19,112 nt of DNA from CBIFVZ01 sp966185765 (GCA_966185765.1 CBIFVZ010000074.1:1-19112); one strand, 5' to 3'. Shown: positions 7,482-15,568, counted from the first letter of the stretch. The notes: generated by a model from the letters alone, not told the origin. A program made the numbers and translations.

Positions 7482-8387
7482 TTAGCCTGCTATCGGTGCG
7501 TAAAACTGTCTGACCTCATCAAACCCCCGCGCAAACTCGATATAGCTCACCAGTGCCGGTGAGTTCAGCTTGCGGCTTGGGTACACCAGCCATAGTGAAT
7601 TCCCCGCCACCGCCCATTCCGGGAGTACCGGCACCAGAGCGCCCTGCTCAATCTTATCTTCCAGCAAAAATGCCGGCAGCAGCGTGACGCCCGCGCCTGC
7701 AATCGCGCTTTCGCGTGCGTACAAAAGATTATCGGTCTGGTGCAGCGTGCCGGGCAGGCAACGATAATCTTCACCACCGCGCTGTAACAGCCATTCCGGC
7801 CAGGCGGTATGGGTAATGCAGCGGTGAGTCACCAGCTCGCTCGGGTGTTCCAACGGCGGCTGGCTCGCCAGATAAGCAGGAGACGCCAGCAAATAGCGCG
7901 GACAATGACCAATGGCGCGGCCAATCAGTGAAGAGTCCTGGGGCTTACCGGTACGCAGCGCCACATCAAACCCCGTATCTACCAGGTCAATCACGTCATC
8001 TGAAACAGACACCTCCAGAGACACATCTGGATAGCGCAGCACAAACGCGGCATTGAGACGTGCCAGTAATGTCGCCCCCAGCCCTGCCGGGCAAGTGATG
8101 CGCAGTCGGCCACTGGGATTATCTCTCAGGCGCTGTACCGCAAGCTCCGCACGCTCGCTGGCGCTCACCATTTCCCGGCAGTGTGTCAGGTAATGCTCAC
8201 CGGCAAAGGTCAGGCTAAGCCTGCGCGTGGTGCGATTAAGCAGACGCAGCCCTACCTGCTGCTCAAGCTGACTGATGCGCTGGCTGACGCTTGATTTTGG
8301 CAATCCGGCCCGCTTAGCCGCAGCACTGAAGCTGCCGCATTCCACCACCAGCGCAAAGAGCGCCATATCCTGCAGCTGTTTAAACAC
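7482..8387 (-). CDS. LysR-type transcriptional regulator, CrgA-like group
   Basis: 301 residues, the usual LTTR length, starting at GTG 8387 with an AGGTGA ribosome site about five bases upstream. The N-terminal winged helix-turn-helix is clear (SFSAAAKRAGLPKSSVSQRI, then RLLNRTTRRLSLT), followed by a linker helix. A type-2 periplasmic-binding-like effector domain begins near GRLRITCPAGLG. That opening is typical of the CrgA-like LTTR group, whose members often control a divergent oxidoreductase. Here the divergent neighbour 111 bp away is a medium-chain reductase, so it is the likely target; the effector is unknown. E. coli K-12 has no gene at this position between ettA and nadR. Confidence 0.93.
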   Translation of the reverse strand: MFKQLQDMALFALVVECGSFSAAAKRAGLPKSSVSQRISQLEQQVGLRLLNRTTRRLSLTFAGEHYLTHCREMVSASERAELAVQRLRDNPSGRLRITCPAGLGATLLARLNAAFVLRYPDVSLEVSVSDDVIDLVDTGFDVALRTGKPQDSSLIGRAIGHCPRYLLASPAYLASQPPLEHPSELVTHRCITHTAWPEWLLQRGGEDYRCLPGTLHQTDNLLYARESAIAGAGVTLLPAFLLEDKIEQGALVPVLPEWAVAGNSLWLVYPSRKLNSPALVSYIEFARGFDEVRQFYAPIAG

Positions 8388-8404
8388 GATTGTTCACCTG
8401 AGCC

Positions 8405-8459
8405 GAACGGGTTGTTCTTTATTGTCCATCTTATCACTCCCTCTACAGGCGCATAGACT
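8405..8459. promoter_or_regulatory. overlapping divergent promoters and candidate LTTR operator
   Basis: For the rightward gene, TTATCA (8431-8436), a 17-bp spacer and TAGACT (8454-8459) match the sigma-70 hexamers at 4 of 6 each. For the regulator, minus-strand TGaTAAGAT (8436-8428) is an extended -10 overlapping that -35. GAACGGGTTGTTC (8405-8417), with another GTTC at 8392-8395, gives three GTTC/GAAC units next to the regulator's start, a possible operator. These are pattern matches by eye only. Confidence 0.4.
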
Positions 8460-8498
8460 ACATTCATTACGTTATCCCTTTATTCACAGGAGAAGATC

Positions 8499-9500
8499 AT
8501 GTCCGTAACCGCCATTGCCGTTGACCCGAAAAACCCCGCGTCTTTTATTGAAATCACACAGCCGGTGGCTCAGCCTGGTGAGTTCGATCTGCTGGTGGAA
8601 GTGAAGGCGGTTTCCGTCAACCCGGTCGACACCAAAGTGCATAAAGGGCTGCAAAAAAATGGCCTGGAGGCACCGCGCGTACTGGGTTGGGACGCCAGCG
8701 GCGTGGTCAAAGCGGTTGGCGCTAAAGTCAGCGGCTTTAAACCCGGTGATGAAGTCTGGTACGCAGGCGATATCACGCGCTCGGGCAGCAACGCCAGCCA
8801 ACAGCTGATTGATTCGCGTATTGTCGGACGCAAACCTACCCGTCTCGACTGGGCCGCCGCCGCCGCGATGCCGCTTACCGCGCTGACGGCCTGGGAAGGT
8901 CTGTTTGAACGCCTGCATATTCAGGATGCAGGTAGCGAAAAAACGCTGCTGATTATTGGCGGTGCCGGTGGTGTCGGCTCACTGGCTATCCCGTTTGCTA
9001 AATTGCGCAGCCAGGTCAAAGTGATTGCCACCGCCTCGCGTGAAGATTCCGCACAATGGTGCCGGGAGCGCGGAGCCGATCTGGTGGTGAATTACCATGA
9101 CTTGCCGGGGGAGCTGGCAAAACACGACATTACCTTCGTGGATTACATTTTCATTCTCAACGACACCGACGGCCACTGGGAGGCGGTAAGTAAACTCATT
9201 GCGCCACAGGGGCATATCTGCACCATCGTTGAAAACGAGAAACCGCTCGACCAGAGCGTGTTGAAAACCAAGTCTGCCGCGCTGCACTGGGAATTAATGT
9301 ACACCCGCAGCATGTACCAGACCGCCGATATGGCGCGCCAGGGCGAGATTCTAAACGACGTTGCGGACCTGGTAGATGCCGGTAAAGTTACCGGAACACT
9401 TAACGAAACCCTGCACGGCCTGAGCGTGGAAAATATCCGTGAGGCGCACAAACGTGTGCTGGAAGGCCACATGCGCGGCAAGATTGTTATCGCGTTTTAA
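8499..9500 (+). CDS. zinc-independent MDR-family alcohol dehydrogenase/quinone oxidoreductase-like protein
   Basis: 333 residues with a strong AGGAG ribosome site. There is a GroES-like N-terminal domain (about 1-125), then a Rossmann domain with the nucleotide-binding GGAGGVGS (154-161). It fits the MDR proteins often labelled 'zinc-binding alcohol dehydrogenase family' (I recall TIGR02817). However, the usual Cys/His catalytic zinc ligands are replaced by NPVD (41-44), and only two cysteines occur, neither in a structural-zinc lobe. It is therefore more likely an NADPH-dependent quinone or enal/enone reductase. The divergent LysR gene probably regulates it. Its substrate is unknown. It is convergent with nadR across 193 bp of inverted repeats. 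Confidence 0.9.
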   Translation: MSVTAIAVDPKNPASFIEITQPVAQPGEFDLLVEVKAVSVNPVDTKVHKGLQKNGLEAPRVLGWDASGVVKAVGAKVSGFKPGDEVWYAGDITRSGSNASQQLIDSRIVGRKPTRLDWAAAAAMPLTALTAWEGLFERLHIQDAGSEKTLLIIGGAGGVGSLAIPFAKLRSQVKVIATASREDSAQWCRERGADLVVNYHDLPGELAKHDITFVDYIFILNDTDGHWEAVSKLIAPQGHICTIVENEKPLDQSVLKTKSAALHWELMYTRSMYQTADMARQGEILNDVADLVDAGKVTGTLNETLHGLSVENIREAHKRVLEGHMRGKIVIAF

Positions 9501-9505
9501 ACGCA

Positions 9506-9528
9506 AACGGCGGCCCTATGCCGCCGTT
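9506..9528 (+). terminator. GC-rich hairpin after the MDR gene
   Basis: AACGGCGG (9506-9513) and CCGCCGTT (9521-9528) form a perfect 8-bp stem with a 7-nt loop, five bases after the stop codon. No T-run follows, so termination may be inefficient or need Rho. The first 11 bases of this region (ACGCAAACGGC) are identical to those starting the ettA terminator. Confidence 0.55.
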
Positions 9529-9546
9529 GAGACTGAAGATAAACCT

Positions 9547-9577
9547 CATCCTGTCGCAGACAGGATGGATGGCATCC
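9547..9577. repeat. hairpin with an alternative pairing partner
   Basis: CATCCTGTC (9547-9555) and GACAGGATG (9559-9567) pair perfectly over 9 bp around a GCA triloop. An overlapping GGATG (9567-9571) can instead pair with CATCC (9573-9577), so two mutually interfering structures are possible. Confidence 0.5.
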
Positions 9578-9590
9578 AGTAAAAAATAAG

Positions 9591-9612
9591 GAAAATCAAT
9601 TCATTGATTTTC
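9591..9612. repeat. 22-bp near-perfect palindrome
   Basis: GAAAATCAAT (9591-9600) and ATTGATTTTC (9603-9612) are perfect 10-bp inverted arms separated by two bases. A 2-nt loop is too tight for an RNA hairpin without opening inner pairs, so a protein-binding site is as likely. The match to a known operator was not recognised. Confidence 0.5.
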
Positions 9613-9623
9613 GCCTGTTCACC

Positions 9624-9658
9624 ACAACGCAGGAAAAACCCCGTTTTTTCTGCGTTGT
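9624..9658. terminator. 16-bp inverted repeat, possible bidirectional terminator
   Basis: ACAACGCAGGAAAAAC (9624-9639) and GTTTTTTCTGCGTTGT (9643-9658) pair over 16 positions with a single G-T wobble around a CCC loop. The A/T tracts are inside the stem rather than after it, so this is not a canonical terminator. Its place between convergent genes suggests it may end or protect transcripts from both sides. Confidence 0.45.
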
Positions 9659-9673
9659 CAGCACCCCTGAACG

Positions 9674-9691
9674 GCGGCACCTGGTCGCCGC
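9674..9691 (-). terminator. short hairpin after nadR
   Basis: On the minus strand GCGGC (9691-9687) and GCCGC (9678-9674) form a 5-bp stem with an 8-nt loop, beginning two bases after the nadR stop. No T-run follows. Confidence 0.35.
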
Positions 9692-9693
9692 TT

Positions 9694-10938
9694 TCAGTCT
9701 ACCTTCGGCCCAGACTCGCCCATCATCTGTTTCACTAACTCCACGCAGCGCAAAAAGCGGGAGTCATAATCGGCTTCCTCAACGTGCTCGTAGCTGATGC
9801 CGTTTTGCTCAAGCATCTCCACCAAAAGCTGTTGAAACTGGCGTCGGTCTACTGAACTGCCGAGGCTTCTCAGCCCATCGGCCACCCAGGGCGTGTTGTT
9901 CTCAAGCAAAATCACCAGGTCGAAACGGTACTCGTCAATAAGCGCCTGCACAAACGGATGTTCCTTGCCTTCGTACTTCTTACAAAACGCCTGGGTAGTA
10001 ACAAAATCGGTGTCAACAAACGCCACGCGGTTGGCATATTTTACTGCAAAATCAATATACTGCGCCTGACCGAGTGCGATTTTGTCATAGTCAGAATACT
10101 GTAGCGCCATCTCGTCACCGCCAAGGTGTGAAAAGACGTAATCACGCCCGTACTCCCAGGCACTCGTGGTATTGAAAATATTGGCAAGTTTGTTTACCAG
10201 CGTTGATTTGCCGCTCGACTCGCCGCCCAGTATTGCTACGGTACGGACAAAGAACGGTTTCACCTCGGTTGGAATATACTCCCAGTACCGAAACGGATTT
10301 TCGCGAATCTGCGAACCGCTGATGCTCATAAAGGTGCGTTTAGGGTCAATGAGCCGGGCTTCAATACCTAAATGTTGCAGGTACTGGGGCGCATCACTCT
10401 CTTCTGAGGTGTAGATCCAGTCCGGCGAAATGCCTTTCTCGGCCATAAAGGCCTTAATGCCCTCGCTCCAGACATCCCAGCCGTGCGGATACGGCTCCAT
10501 CCCTTCTTCATTAAAGGCGTGAATGCGGATATTTTTCTGGTACTTGAAGGTCTGGAGCAGCCAGCGTAGCCTGTCGCTGACGGTCGGCTGCTGTGACATG
10601 GCGCTGTCGTTAAACAGCGCAAGGTCGCGTGGCTCGTCATAACCCATGATGATGTGTAGCTCATCAACCTGGCTACAGGCGCGCTGAATCAGATAGATAT
10701 GCCCGGTGTGTAGCGGATAGAACTTACCGAACACGACGCCCACGCTTTTTTGTTTAAGCGGGTATTCCAGCCCCAGAAACCGGTGTAACGCCTCCAGTTT
10801 ACGCGCGCTGGGGCTTTTTATTTTCGCGTTCAGTAACTGGCTGAGGTAGCCTTTAGTCATCCCGCTGGCATCCGCTACCTGCTGTAACGTGCAGCCTTTC
10901 TGGCGTATAGCGGTTTTGATGTAGTCGAACGACGACAT
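9694..10938 (-). CDS. nadR: trifunctional NAD biosynthesis regulator NadR
   Basis: The ATG at 10938 is chosen over one nine codons upstream (10965). An ideal AGGAGG site (10950-10945) stands six bases before it, and MSSFDYIKTAI matches the E. coli N-terminus. The protein has 414 residues (E. coli 410). An N-terminal helix-turn-helix (TLQQVADASGMTKGYLSQLL) is followed by a nucleotidyltransferase domain with GKFYPLHTGH (71-80) and ISGSQIR (206-212). A ribosylnicotinamide kinase domain has Walker A GGESSGKST (238-246). NadR represses NAD synthesis and uptake genes, makes NMN from nicotinamide riboside, and has weak NMN adenylyltransferase activity. It lies last in the serB-radA-nadR group, 69 bases after radA. 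Confidence 0.97.
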   Translation of the reverse strand: MSSFDYIKTAIRQKGCTLQQVADASGMTKGYLSQLLNAKIKSPSARKLEALHRFLGLEYPLKQKSVGVVFGKFYPLHTGHIYLIQRACSQVDELHIIMGYDEPRDLALFNDSAMSQQPTVSDRLRWLLQTFKYQKNIRIHAFNEEGMEPYPHGWDVWSEGIKAFMAEKGISPDWIYTSEESDAPQYLQHLGIEARLIDPKRTFMSISGSQIRENPFRYWEYIPTEVKPFFVRTVAILGGESSGKSTLVNKLANIFNTTSAWEYGRDYVFSHLGGDEMALQYSDYDKIALGQAQYIDFAVKYANRVAFVDTDFVTTQAFCKKYEGKEHPFVQALIDEYRFDLVILLENNTPWVADGLRSLGSSVDRRQFQQLLVEMLEQNGISYEHVEEADYDSRFLRCVELVKQMMGESGPKVD

Positions 10939-11006
10939 GTGCTGCCTCCTGCAATAACTCGTCAACCGGACACGGCCCGGCGCGTAACTGACTCTGTAAT
11001 AATCAC

Positions 11007-11012
11007 ATTATA
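11007..11012 (-). promoter_or_regulatory. consensus -10 hexamer upstream of nadR
   Basis: Minus-strand TATAAT (11012-11007) is a perfect -10 overlapping the radA TAA stop, about 70 bases before the nadR ATG. The -35 region has no good match and there is no TGn extension, so a nadR-specific promoter is possible but uncertain. Confidence 0.35.
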
Positions 11013-12390
11013 AGTCGTCAAAAACCGCCAGCGCATCTGCCAGTTTTTTTACACCAAAGACTTTCATGCCTTCCGGCGGTTTCTTTGGCACATTCGCATG
11101 CGGCACAATCGCGCGTTTAAAGCCGTGTTTAGCCGCCTCGGTAATGCGCTCCTGACCGCTCGGCACCGGGCGAATCTCACCTGCCAGCCCCACCTCACCA
11201 AACACCACTAAATCTTGCGGCAATGGACGGTTACGCAGGCTGGACACCATCGCCAGCAGCAGCGCCAGGTCGGCACTGGTTTCCATGACCTTCACACCGC
11301 CCACCACGTTCACAAACACATCCTGATCCGCCATCTGTAATCCGCCGTGGCGGTGCAGTACGGCCAGCAGAATGGCCAGGCGGTTTTGCTCAAGCCCCAC
11401 CGCCACGCGTCTGGGGTTCGCCATCATCGATTGGTCGACCAGCGCCTGAATCTCCACCAGCAGTGGGCGCGTGCCTTCCCAGACCACCATCACCGAGCTA
11501 CCGGCAGTCAGCTCATCACCACGGCTCAGAAAAATGGCCGACGGGTTGCTGACTTCACGCATCCCCTGCTCGGTCATGGCAAACACGCCTAATTCGTTGA
11601 CGGCACCAAAGCGGTTTTTATGGCTGCGTAGCGTGCGAAAGCGCGAATCGGCATCGCCGTCGAGCAGTACCGAGCAGTCAATACAGTGCTCCAGCACCTT
11701 CGGACCTGCCAGCGAGCCATCTTTGGTGACGTGCCCGACCATCACAATCGCCACACCGCGCGTTTTAGCAAACCGGGTCAGATAGGCTGCCGTCTCGCGT
11801 ACCTGGGCGACACTTCCGGGTGAAGACTGGACATCTGCCATGTGCATCACCTGAATGGAGTCGATAACCATCAACTTCGGCTGTTCTTCCTCAGCGATGA
11901 GGCAAATCTGCTCGATGCTGGTTTCCGAGAGCATATTAAGGTTATCGGTCGGCAGGCCAAGACGGTGCGCGCGCATCGCCACTTGCTGGAGTGACTCTTC
12001 GCCGGTGACGTACAGCGTTTTCATCTCTGCGGCCAGTTTACACAGAGTCTGCAACAGCAGCGTAGATTTACCCGCACCGGGGTTACCGCCAATAAGGATG
12101 GCGCTTCCGGGCACCACGCCGCCGCCCAGTACGCGATCGAACTCTTTAAAACCCGTGGAAAAGCGTGGCAGCGCCTCCAGGCTGATATCAGAGAGCTTTT
12201 GCACCTTACTCACGCCTGCGTGACCCGCATAGCCGGAAAGACGCTCGTTACGCGCCACCTGTGGTGACGCTGCCAGCCTTATTTCCGTAATGGTATTCCA
12301 GGCCTGGCAGGCGCTGCACTGTCCCTGCCAGCGCGGATAATCCGCCCCGCATTCATTACAGACAAACGCGCGTTTTGCCGCTTTCGCCAC
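11008..12390 (-). CDS. radA: DNA repair protein RadA (Sms)
   Basis: 460 residues, the E. coli length, with a GTG start at 12390 preceded by GAGGG. A four-cysteine zinc finger lies at the N-terminus (C11, C14, C25, C28). The RecA-like ATPase domain has Walker A GGNPGAGKST (101-110) and the RadA-specific KNRFG motif (258-262). The C-terminal part is a Lon-protease-like domain without proteolytic activity in characterised homologues. RadA is a DnaB-type helicase-like branch-migration factor that extends heteroduplex in RecA-mediated recombination. It starts 15 bases after the serB stop, so the two are probably co-transcribed. Confidence 0.97.
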   Translation of the reverse strand: MAKAAKRAFVCNECGADYPRWQGQCSACQAWNTITEIRLAASPQVARNERLSGYAGHAGVSKVQKLSDISLEALPRFSTGFKEFDRVLGGGVVPGSAILIGGNPGAGKSTLLLQTLCKLAAEMKTLYVTGEESLQQVAMRAHRLGLPTDNLNMLSETSIEQICLIAEEEQPKLMVIDSIQVMHMADVQSSPGSVAQVRETAAYLTRFAKTRGVAIVMVGHVTKDGSLAGPKVLEHCIDCSVLLDGDADSRFRTLRSHKNRFGAVNELGVFAMTEQGMREVSNPSAIFLSRGDELTAGSSVMVVWEGTRPLLVEIQALVDQSMMANPRRVAVGLEQNRLAILLAVLHRHGGLQMADQDVFVNVVGGVKVMETSADLALLLAMVSSLRNRPLPQDLVVFGEVGLAGEIRPVPSGQERITEAAKHGFKRAIVPHANVPKKPPEGMKVFGVKKLADALAVFDDL

Positions 12391-12405
12391 CTTACACCCT
12401 CTTAT

Positions 12406-13377
12406 TTATTCCTGATTAAGACTGCCGGAAAGAATACAGAACACGCCCATTAAATCGGCATTGCGAATGGTGACATGCGCCTGTTGGTTGACCTTTGGCT
12501 TCGCGTGATAGGCAATGCCCAGCGCCGCGTGCTTAAGCATCGGCAGGTCATTGGCACCGTCGCCAATGGCTACCGTCTGGGTGGGGGCGATGTCATGCTT
12601 TTCCATCAGCGCCATCAGCGTCTTCGCTTTGAACTTCGCATCCACTATCTGTCCGATCACTGCCCCGGTCAGTTTGCCGTCGCGAATTTCCAGCTCGTTT
12701 GCGACCGCAGCGCTCAGGTGCAGTTTTTCACGCAGATAATCAGCAAAGAAGGTAAAGCCGCCGGAAGCAATCGCCACCTTCCAGCCCAGCGCCTGAAGTT
12801 TCATTACCAGTGACACCAGGCCTGGCATCAGCGGTAGCGCGTCACGCACTTCACGCAAAATGGCCGCATCGGCGCCTTCGAGCGTTGCCACGCGCTGGCG
12901 CAGGCTGGCGGTAAAGTCCAGTTCACCACGCATGGCGCGCTCGGTCACTTCGGCCACCATCTCGCCGGTCCCGGCCAGTTTGGCAATCTCATCAATGCAC
13001 TCAATTTCAATGGCCGTTGAGTCCATATCCATCACCAGCAGGCCAGGTGTGCGCAGGTGCGGCAGTTTGCCCATCGGCGCCACATCCAACCCGGCCTCGT
13101 GCGCCAGGCGCGCGGCGCGCGGCGTCAGCGAACCGGCGAGGCGGATTACCTGATAGTCTTCCACACACCAGGCGCTGACGATAACCATCGCCGCCCCCAG
13201 CTTGCGCTGGTAACGCGTGAGTCGGTCTTTATCCAGTGCTCGCCCATACAGGAGCCATCCTGTGCGTCCTGCGCGGTAGTCCAGAGGCATTACCTCATCA
13301 CCGCTCAAAGAAAGAGGCAACCCGGGCCAGAGGGAAACCTCATTTGGCAGGTCGCGCCAGGTCAGACTATTTGGCAT
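12406..13377 (-). CDS. serB: phosphoserine phosphatase SerB
   Basis: 323 residues (E. coli 322). The HAD-superfamily motifs are in order: DMDST with the nucleophile Asp117, the SGG motif in VAIASGGFTFF, the conserved lysine in DAKFKAKTL, and GDGANDLPML. A ~110-residue N-terminal regulatory-type region precedes the HAD domain, as in other gamma-proteobacterial SerB. It dephosphorylates L-phosphoserine, the last step of serine synthesis, in the cytoplasm. The ATG at 13377 follows an AGGAG site. It heads the serB-radA-nadR group and is divergent from smp across 105 bp, in which I could not assign a convincing promoter. Confidence 0.97.
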   Translation of the reverse strand: MPNSLTWRDLPNEVSLWPGLPLSLSGDEVMPLDYRAGRTGWLLYGRALDKDRLTRYQRKLGAAMVIVSAWCVEDYQVIRLAGSLTPRAARLAHEAGLDVAPMGKLPHLRTPGLLVMDMDSTAIEIECIDEIAKLAGTGEMVAEVTERAMRGELDFTASLRQRVATLEGADAAILREVRDALPLMPGLVSLVMKLQALGWKVAIASGGFTFFADYLREKLHLSAAVANELEIRDGKLTGAVIGQIVDAKFKAKTLMALMEKHDIAPTQTVAIGDGANDLPMLKHAALGIAYHAKPKVNQQAHVTIRNADLMGVFCILSGSLNQE

Positions 13378-13482
13378 TGCAGCTCCTGTATAAAGTTATG
13401 CCGGTACAAAACAACGCATGAGGCTACCCTGTTGGGAGCGCATCTGGCAACATGCAGTCTGCAAATTTTCAACGGGTGAAAT

Positions 13483-14139
13483 ATGGGTAAGGGAAAATTT
13501 AAATTCCGACTGCACCGCGCGGTGATTGTGCTGCTTTGTCTGGCGTTGCTGGTAGTGCTGATGCAGGGCGCGTCATGGTTCAGCCAGAACCATCAGAACT
13601 CGCGTAATATTCAGATGGAAGAAGTCGCCCGCACGCTGGCCCGCCAGGTGAGCTACTCACTTGCCCCTCTGATGCGCGGTCAGACCCCGGATGAGAGACA
13701 AATTACCGCTATTTTACGCAAACTCACCGATAACAGCCGCATCCTCGATGCCAGCGTCTATGATGACGAAGGCGCGCTGATCACTCGCGCAGGCGAAAGT
13801 CTGGAGGTTCGCGACCGGCTGGCGCTGGATGGTAAAAAAGCAGGCAGCTACTTTAACCAGCAAATTGTTGAAGATATCACAGGCAAAAATGGTCGTCTGG
13901 GCCAACTGCGCATCACGCTTGATACCCACAGGCTGGCAACAGAAGCCAAGCAGGTGGATAACACCACCAATATTCTGCGCCTGATGCTACTGCTGGCGCT
14001 GGCCGTCGGCATTGTGCTCACGCGCACGCTGTTGCAGGGCAAACGCACCCGCTGGCAGCAGTCGCCCTATCTGCTCACCGCCAACCGCTCGGTGCAGGAA
14101 GATAATGAAGAAACAAAGGATGACGATAAGGCGCGTTAA
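13483..14139 (+). CDS. ytjB: membrane protein Smp/YtjB
   Basis: 218 residues (E. coli YtjB/Smp about 214). An N-terminal basic stretch (KGKFKFRLHR) and a hydrophobic helix (about 12-29) form a membrane anchor or uncleaved signal. A second hydrophobic helix follows NTTNILR in the C-terminal quarter (about 163-184), then a positively charged stretch (GKRTRWQQSPYLL) and an acidic tail. The region between the helices (about 130 residues, including SRILDASVYDDEG) is probably periplasmic and resembles a small sensor-like fold, though that is inference. No biochemical function is established. It always sits divergent from serB in related genomes I know, here with lplA downstream. Confidence 0.93.
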   Translation: MGKGKFKFRLHRAVIVLLCLALLVVLMQGASWFSQNHQNSRNIQMEEVARTLARQVSYSLAPLMRGQTPDERQITAILRKLTDNSRILDASVYDDEGALITRAGESLEVRDRLALDGKKAGSYFNQQIVEDITGKNGRLGQLRITLDTHRLATEAKQVDNTTNILRLMLLLALAVGIVLTRTLLQGKRTRWQQSPYLLTANRSVQEDNEETKDDDKAR

Positions 14140-14156
14140 AGCGCTCTGAACGACAC

Positions 14157-14184
14157 GCGCCCAGCGGCGGGCGCATGTTATGAT
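14157..14184 (+). promoter_or_regulatory. hairpin and extended -10 promoter before lplA
   Basis: GCGCCC (14157-14162) and GGGCGC (14169-14174) form a 6-bp GC stem with loop AGCGGC between ytjB and lplA; no T-run follows. Immediately after it, TGtTATGAT (14176-14184) is an extended -10 matching TATAAT at 5 of 6. lplA would have a leader of about 25 nt, with AAGGA as its ribosome site. Confidence 0.5.
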
Positions 14185-14214
14185 GCGGGGTCTTGTTATG
14201 GAAAGGATCCCACC

Positions 14215-15231
14215 ATGCCCTCACTGCGACTGCTGATTTCCGACTCTCACGATCCCTGGTTTAACCTTGCGGTAGAAGAATGCATTTTCCGCCAGATGCC
14301 CGCCACCCAGCGTGTGCTGTTTCTGTGGCGTAATGCGGATACGGTGGTGATTGGCCGGGCGCAAAACCCGTGGAAAGAGTGCAATACCCGGCGCATGGAG
14401 GAAGACCACGTGCGCCTTGCCCGGCGCAGCAGCGGCGGCGGTGCGGTCTTCCACGACCTCGGCAACACCTGTTTTACGTTTATGGCGGGCAAGCCGGAGT
14501 ATGACAAGAGCGTGTCTACCGCCATTGTTATCGACGCGCTGCGCCGCCTGGGCATTAGCGCGTCGGCCTCGGGGCGCAACGACCTGCTCGTTGAAACACC
14601 CGAAGGTCCGCGCAAGATTTCCGGCTCGGCCTATCGCGAAACCAAAGACCGAGGCTTTCATCACGGCACGCTGCTGCTGGATGCCGACCTGAGCCGCCTT
14701 GCCAACTACCTCAATCCTGATAAGAAAAAATTGCAGGCTAAGGGCATTACGTCTGTACGCGGGCGCGTGACCAATCTGAGCGAACTGCTGCCCGGTGTCA
14801 CGCACGCGCAGATTTGCGAGGCCGTTGAGAATGCGTTTTTCGACCACTTCGGTGAGCGCGTAGCGCCAGAAGTGATTTCTCCCGATGCCGTACCTGATCT
14901 GCCGGGTTTTGCTGAAACCTTTGCCCGCCAGTGCAGCTGGGAGTGGAACTTCGGCCAGGCACCGGCCTTTAGCCACCTGCTGGATGAGCGCTTTACCTGG
15001 GGCGGCGTGGAGATTCACTTTGACGTTGAGCGCGGCGTTATCGTGCGCGCTCAGGTATTTACCGACAGCCTGAACCCTGCTCCGCTGGAAGCGCTGGCCG
15101 TAGACCTGCACGGCTGCCCCTATCGCAGTGAGGATTTAGCCCAACGTTGCGAGACGCTAGTTGAGGCGTTCCCGGAGCAAACGGCAGAACTCCGTGAATT
15201 GGGCGAATGGATGGCACGAGCAGTAAGTTAA
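14215..15231 (+). CDS. lplA: lipoate-protein ligase A
   Basis: 338 residues, identical in length to E. coli LplA. The lipoate-binding loop RRSSGGGAVFHD (70-81) and the catalytic lysine region GPRKISGSAYRE (Lys about 134) are intact, with the N-terminal adenylation/transfer domain and the smaller C-terminal domain (from about residue 250). It activates free lipoate to lipoyl-AMP and attaches it to the E2 subunits of pyruvate and 2-oxoglutarate dehydrogenases and to GcvH. The gene lies 75 bases after ytjB but seems to have its own promoter. It is the last conserved gene before the AT-rich segment, and no terminator is visible after it. Confidence 0.97.
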   Translation: MPSLRLLISDSHDPWFNLAVEECIFRQMPATQRVLFLWRNADTVVIGRAQNPWKECNTRRMEEDHVRLARRSSGGGAVFHDLGNTCFTFMAGKPEYDKSVSTAIVIDALRRLGISASASGRNDLLVETPEGPRKISGSAYRETKDRGFHHGTLLLDADLSRLANYLNPDKKKLQAKGITSVRGRVTNLSELLPGVTHAQICEAVENAFFDHFGERVAPEVISPDAVPDLPGFAETFARQCSWEWNFGQAPAFSHLLDERFTWGGVEIHFDVERGVIVRAQVFTDSLNPAPLEALAVDLHGCPYRSEDLAQRCETLVEAFPEQTAELRELGEWMARAVS

Positions 15232-15536
15232 ACAGACACCCGAATAGAGGAGTAAAGATTACCTTCAACAGCGAGGTCGTTTTATACAGAGCCATTTTGC
15301 CTGTACAGGGCAACAGGAGTACTAAACGTTATGAGCATTTCAATATAAACAGAACAGGGTTCATTTTCATAAAAATGGCTGCACTGAAGATAAAGAAATG
15401 GCACAACCCTTACCAGACAGCCCTCACGGTAATCGTCACCTCATGAGACAATCTCTCTTTACGCCAACAACGAGCAGGCTGCGGCCCGTGGAGACCAGTG
15501 ATAAGCAACAAAACAGCCATGCTCTCAACGAATAAT

Positions 15537-15568
15537 CTACAGGAACGTAATGTCCTGTCTTCCTGTAG
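15537..15568. repeat. inverted repeat with alternative pairing
   Basis: CTACAGGAA (15537-15545) pairs perfectly with TTCCTGTAG (15560-15568) over 9 bp. The inner ACAGGA (15539-15544) can instead pair with TCCTGT (15553-15558), because TCCTGT is directly repeated. No T-run follows. Confidence 0.4.

Noticed and set aside
9501..9511. ACGCAAACG as a PurR operator half
   Set aside because: The second half (TTTNCGT) is missing and the site lies downstream of a gene in a terminator context.
14221..15111. 296-codon open frame antisense to lplA
   Set aside because: It mirrors a GC-rich conserved gene, has no ribosome site or recognisable domain, and its composition is that expected of a shadow frame. 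lplA is certain on the other strand.
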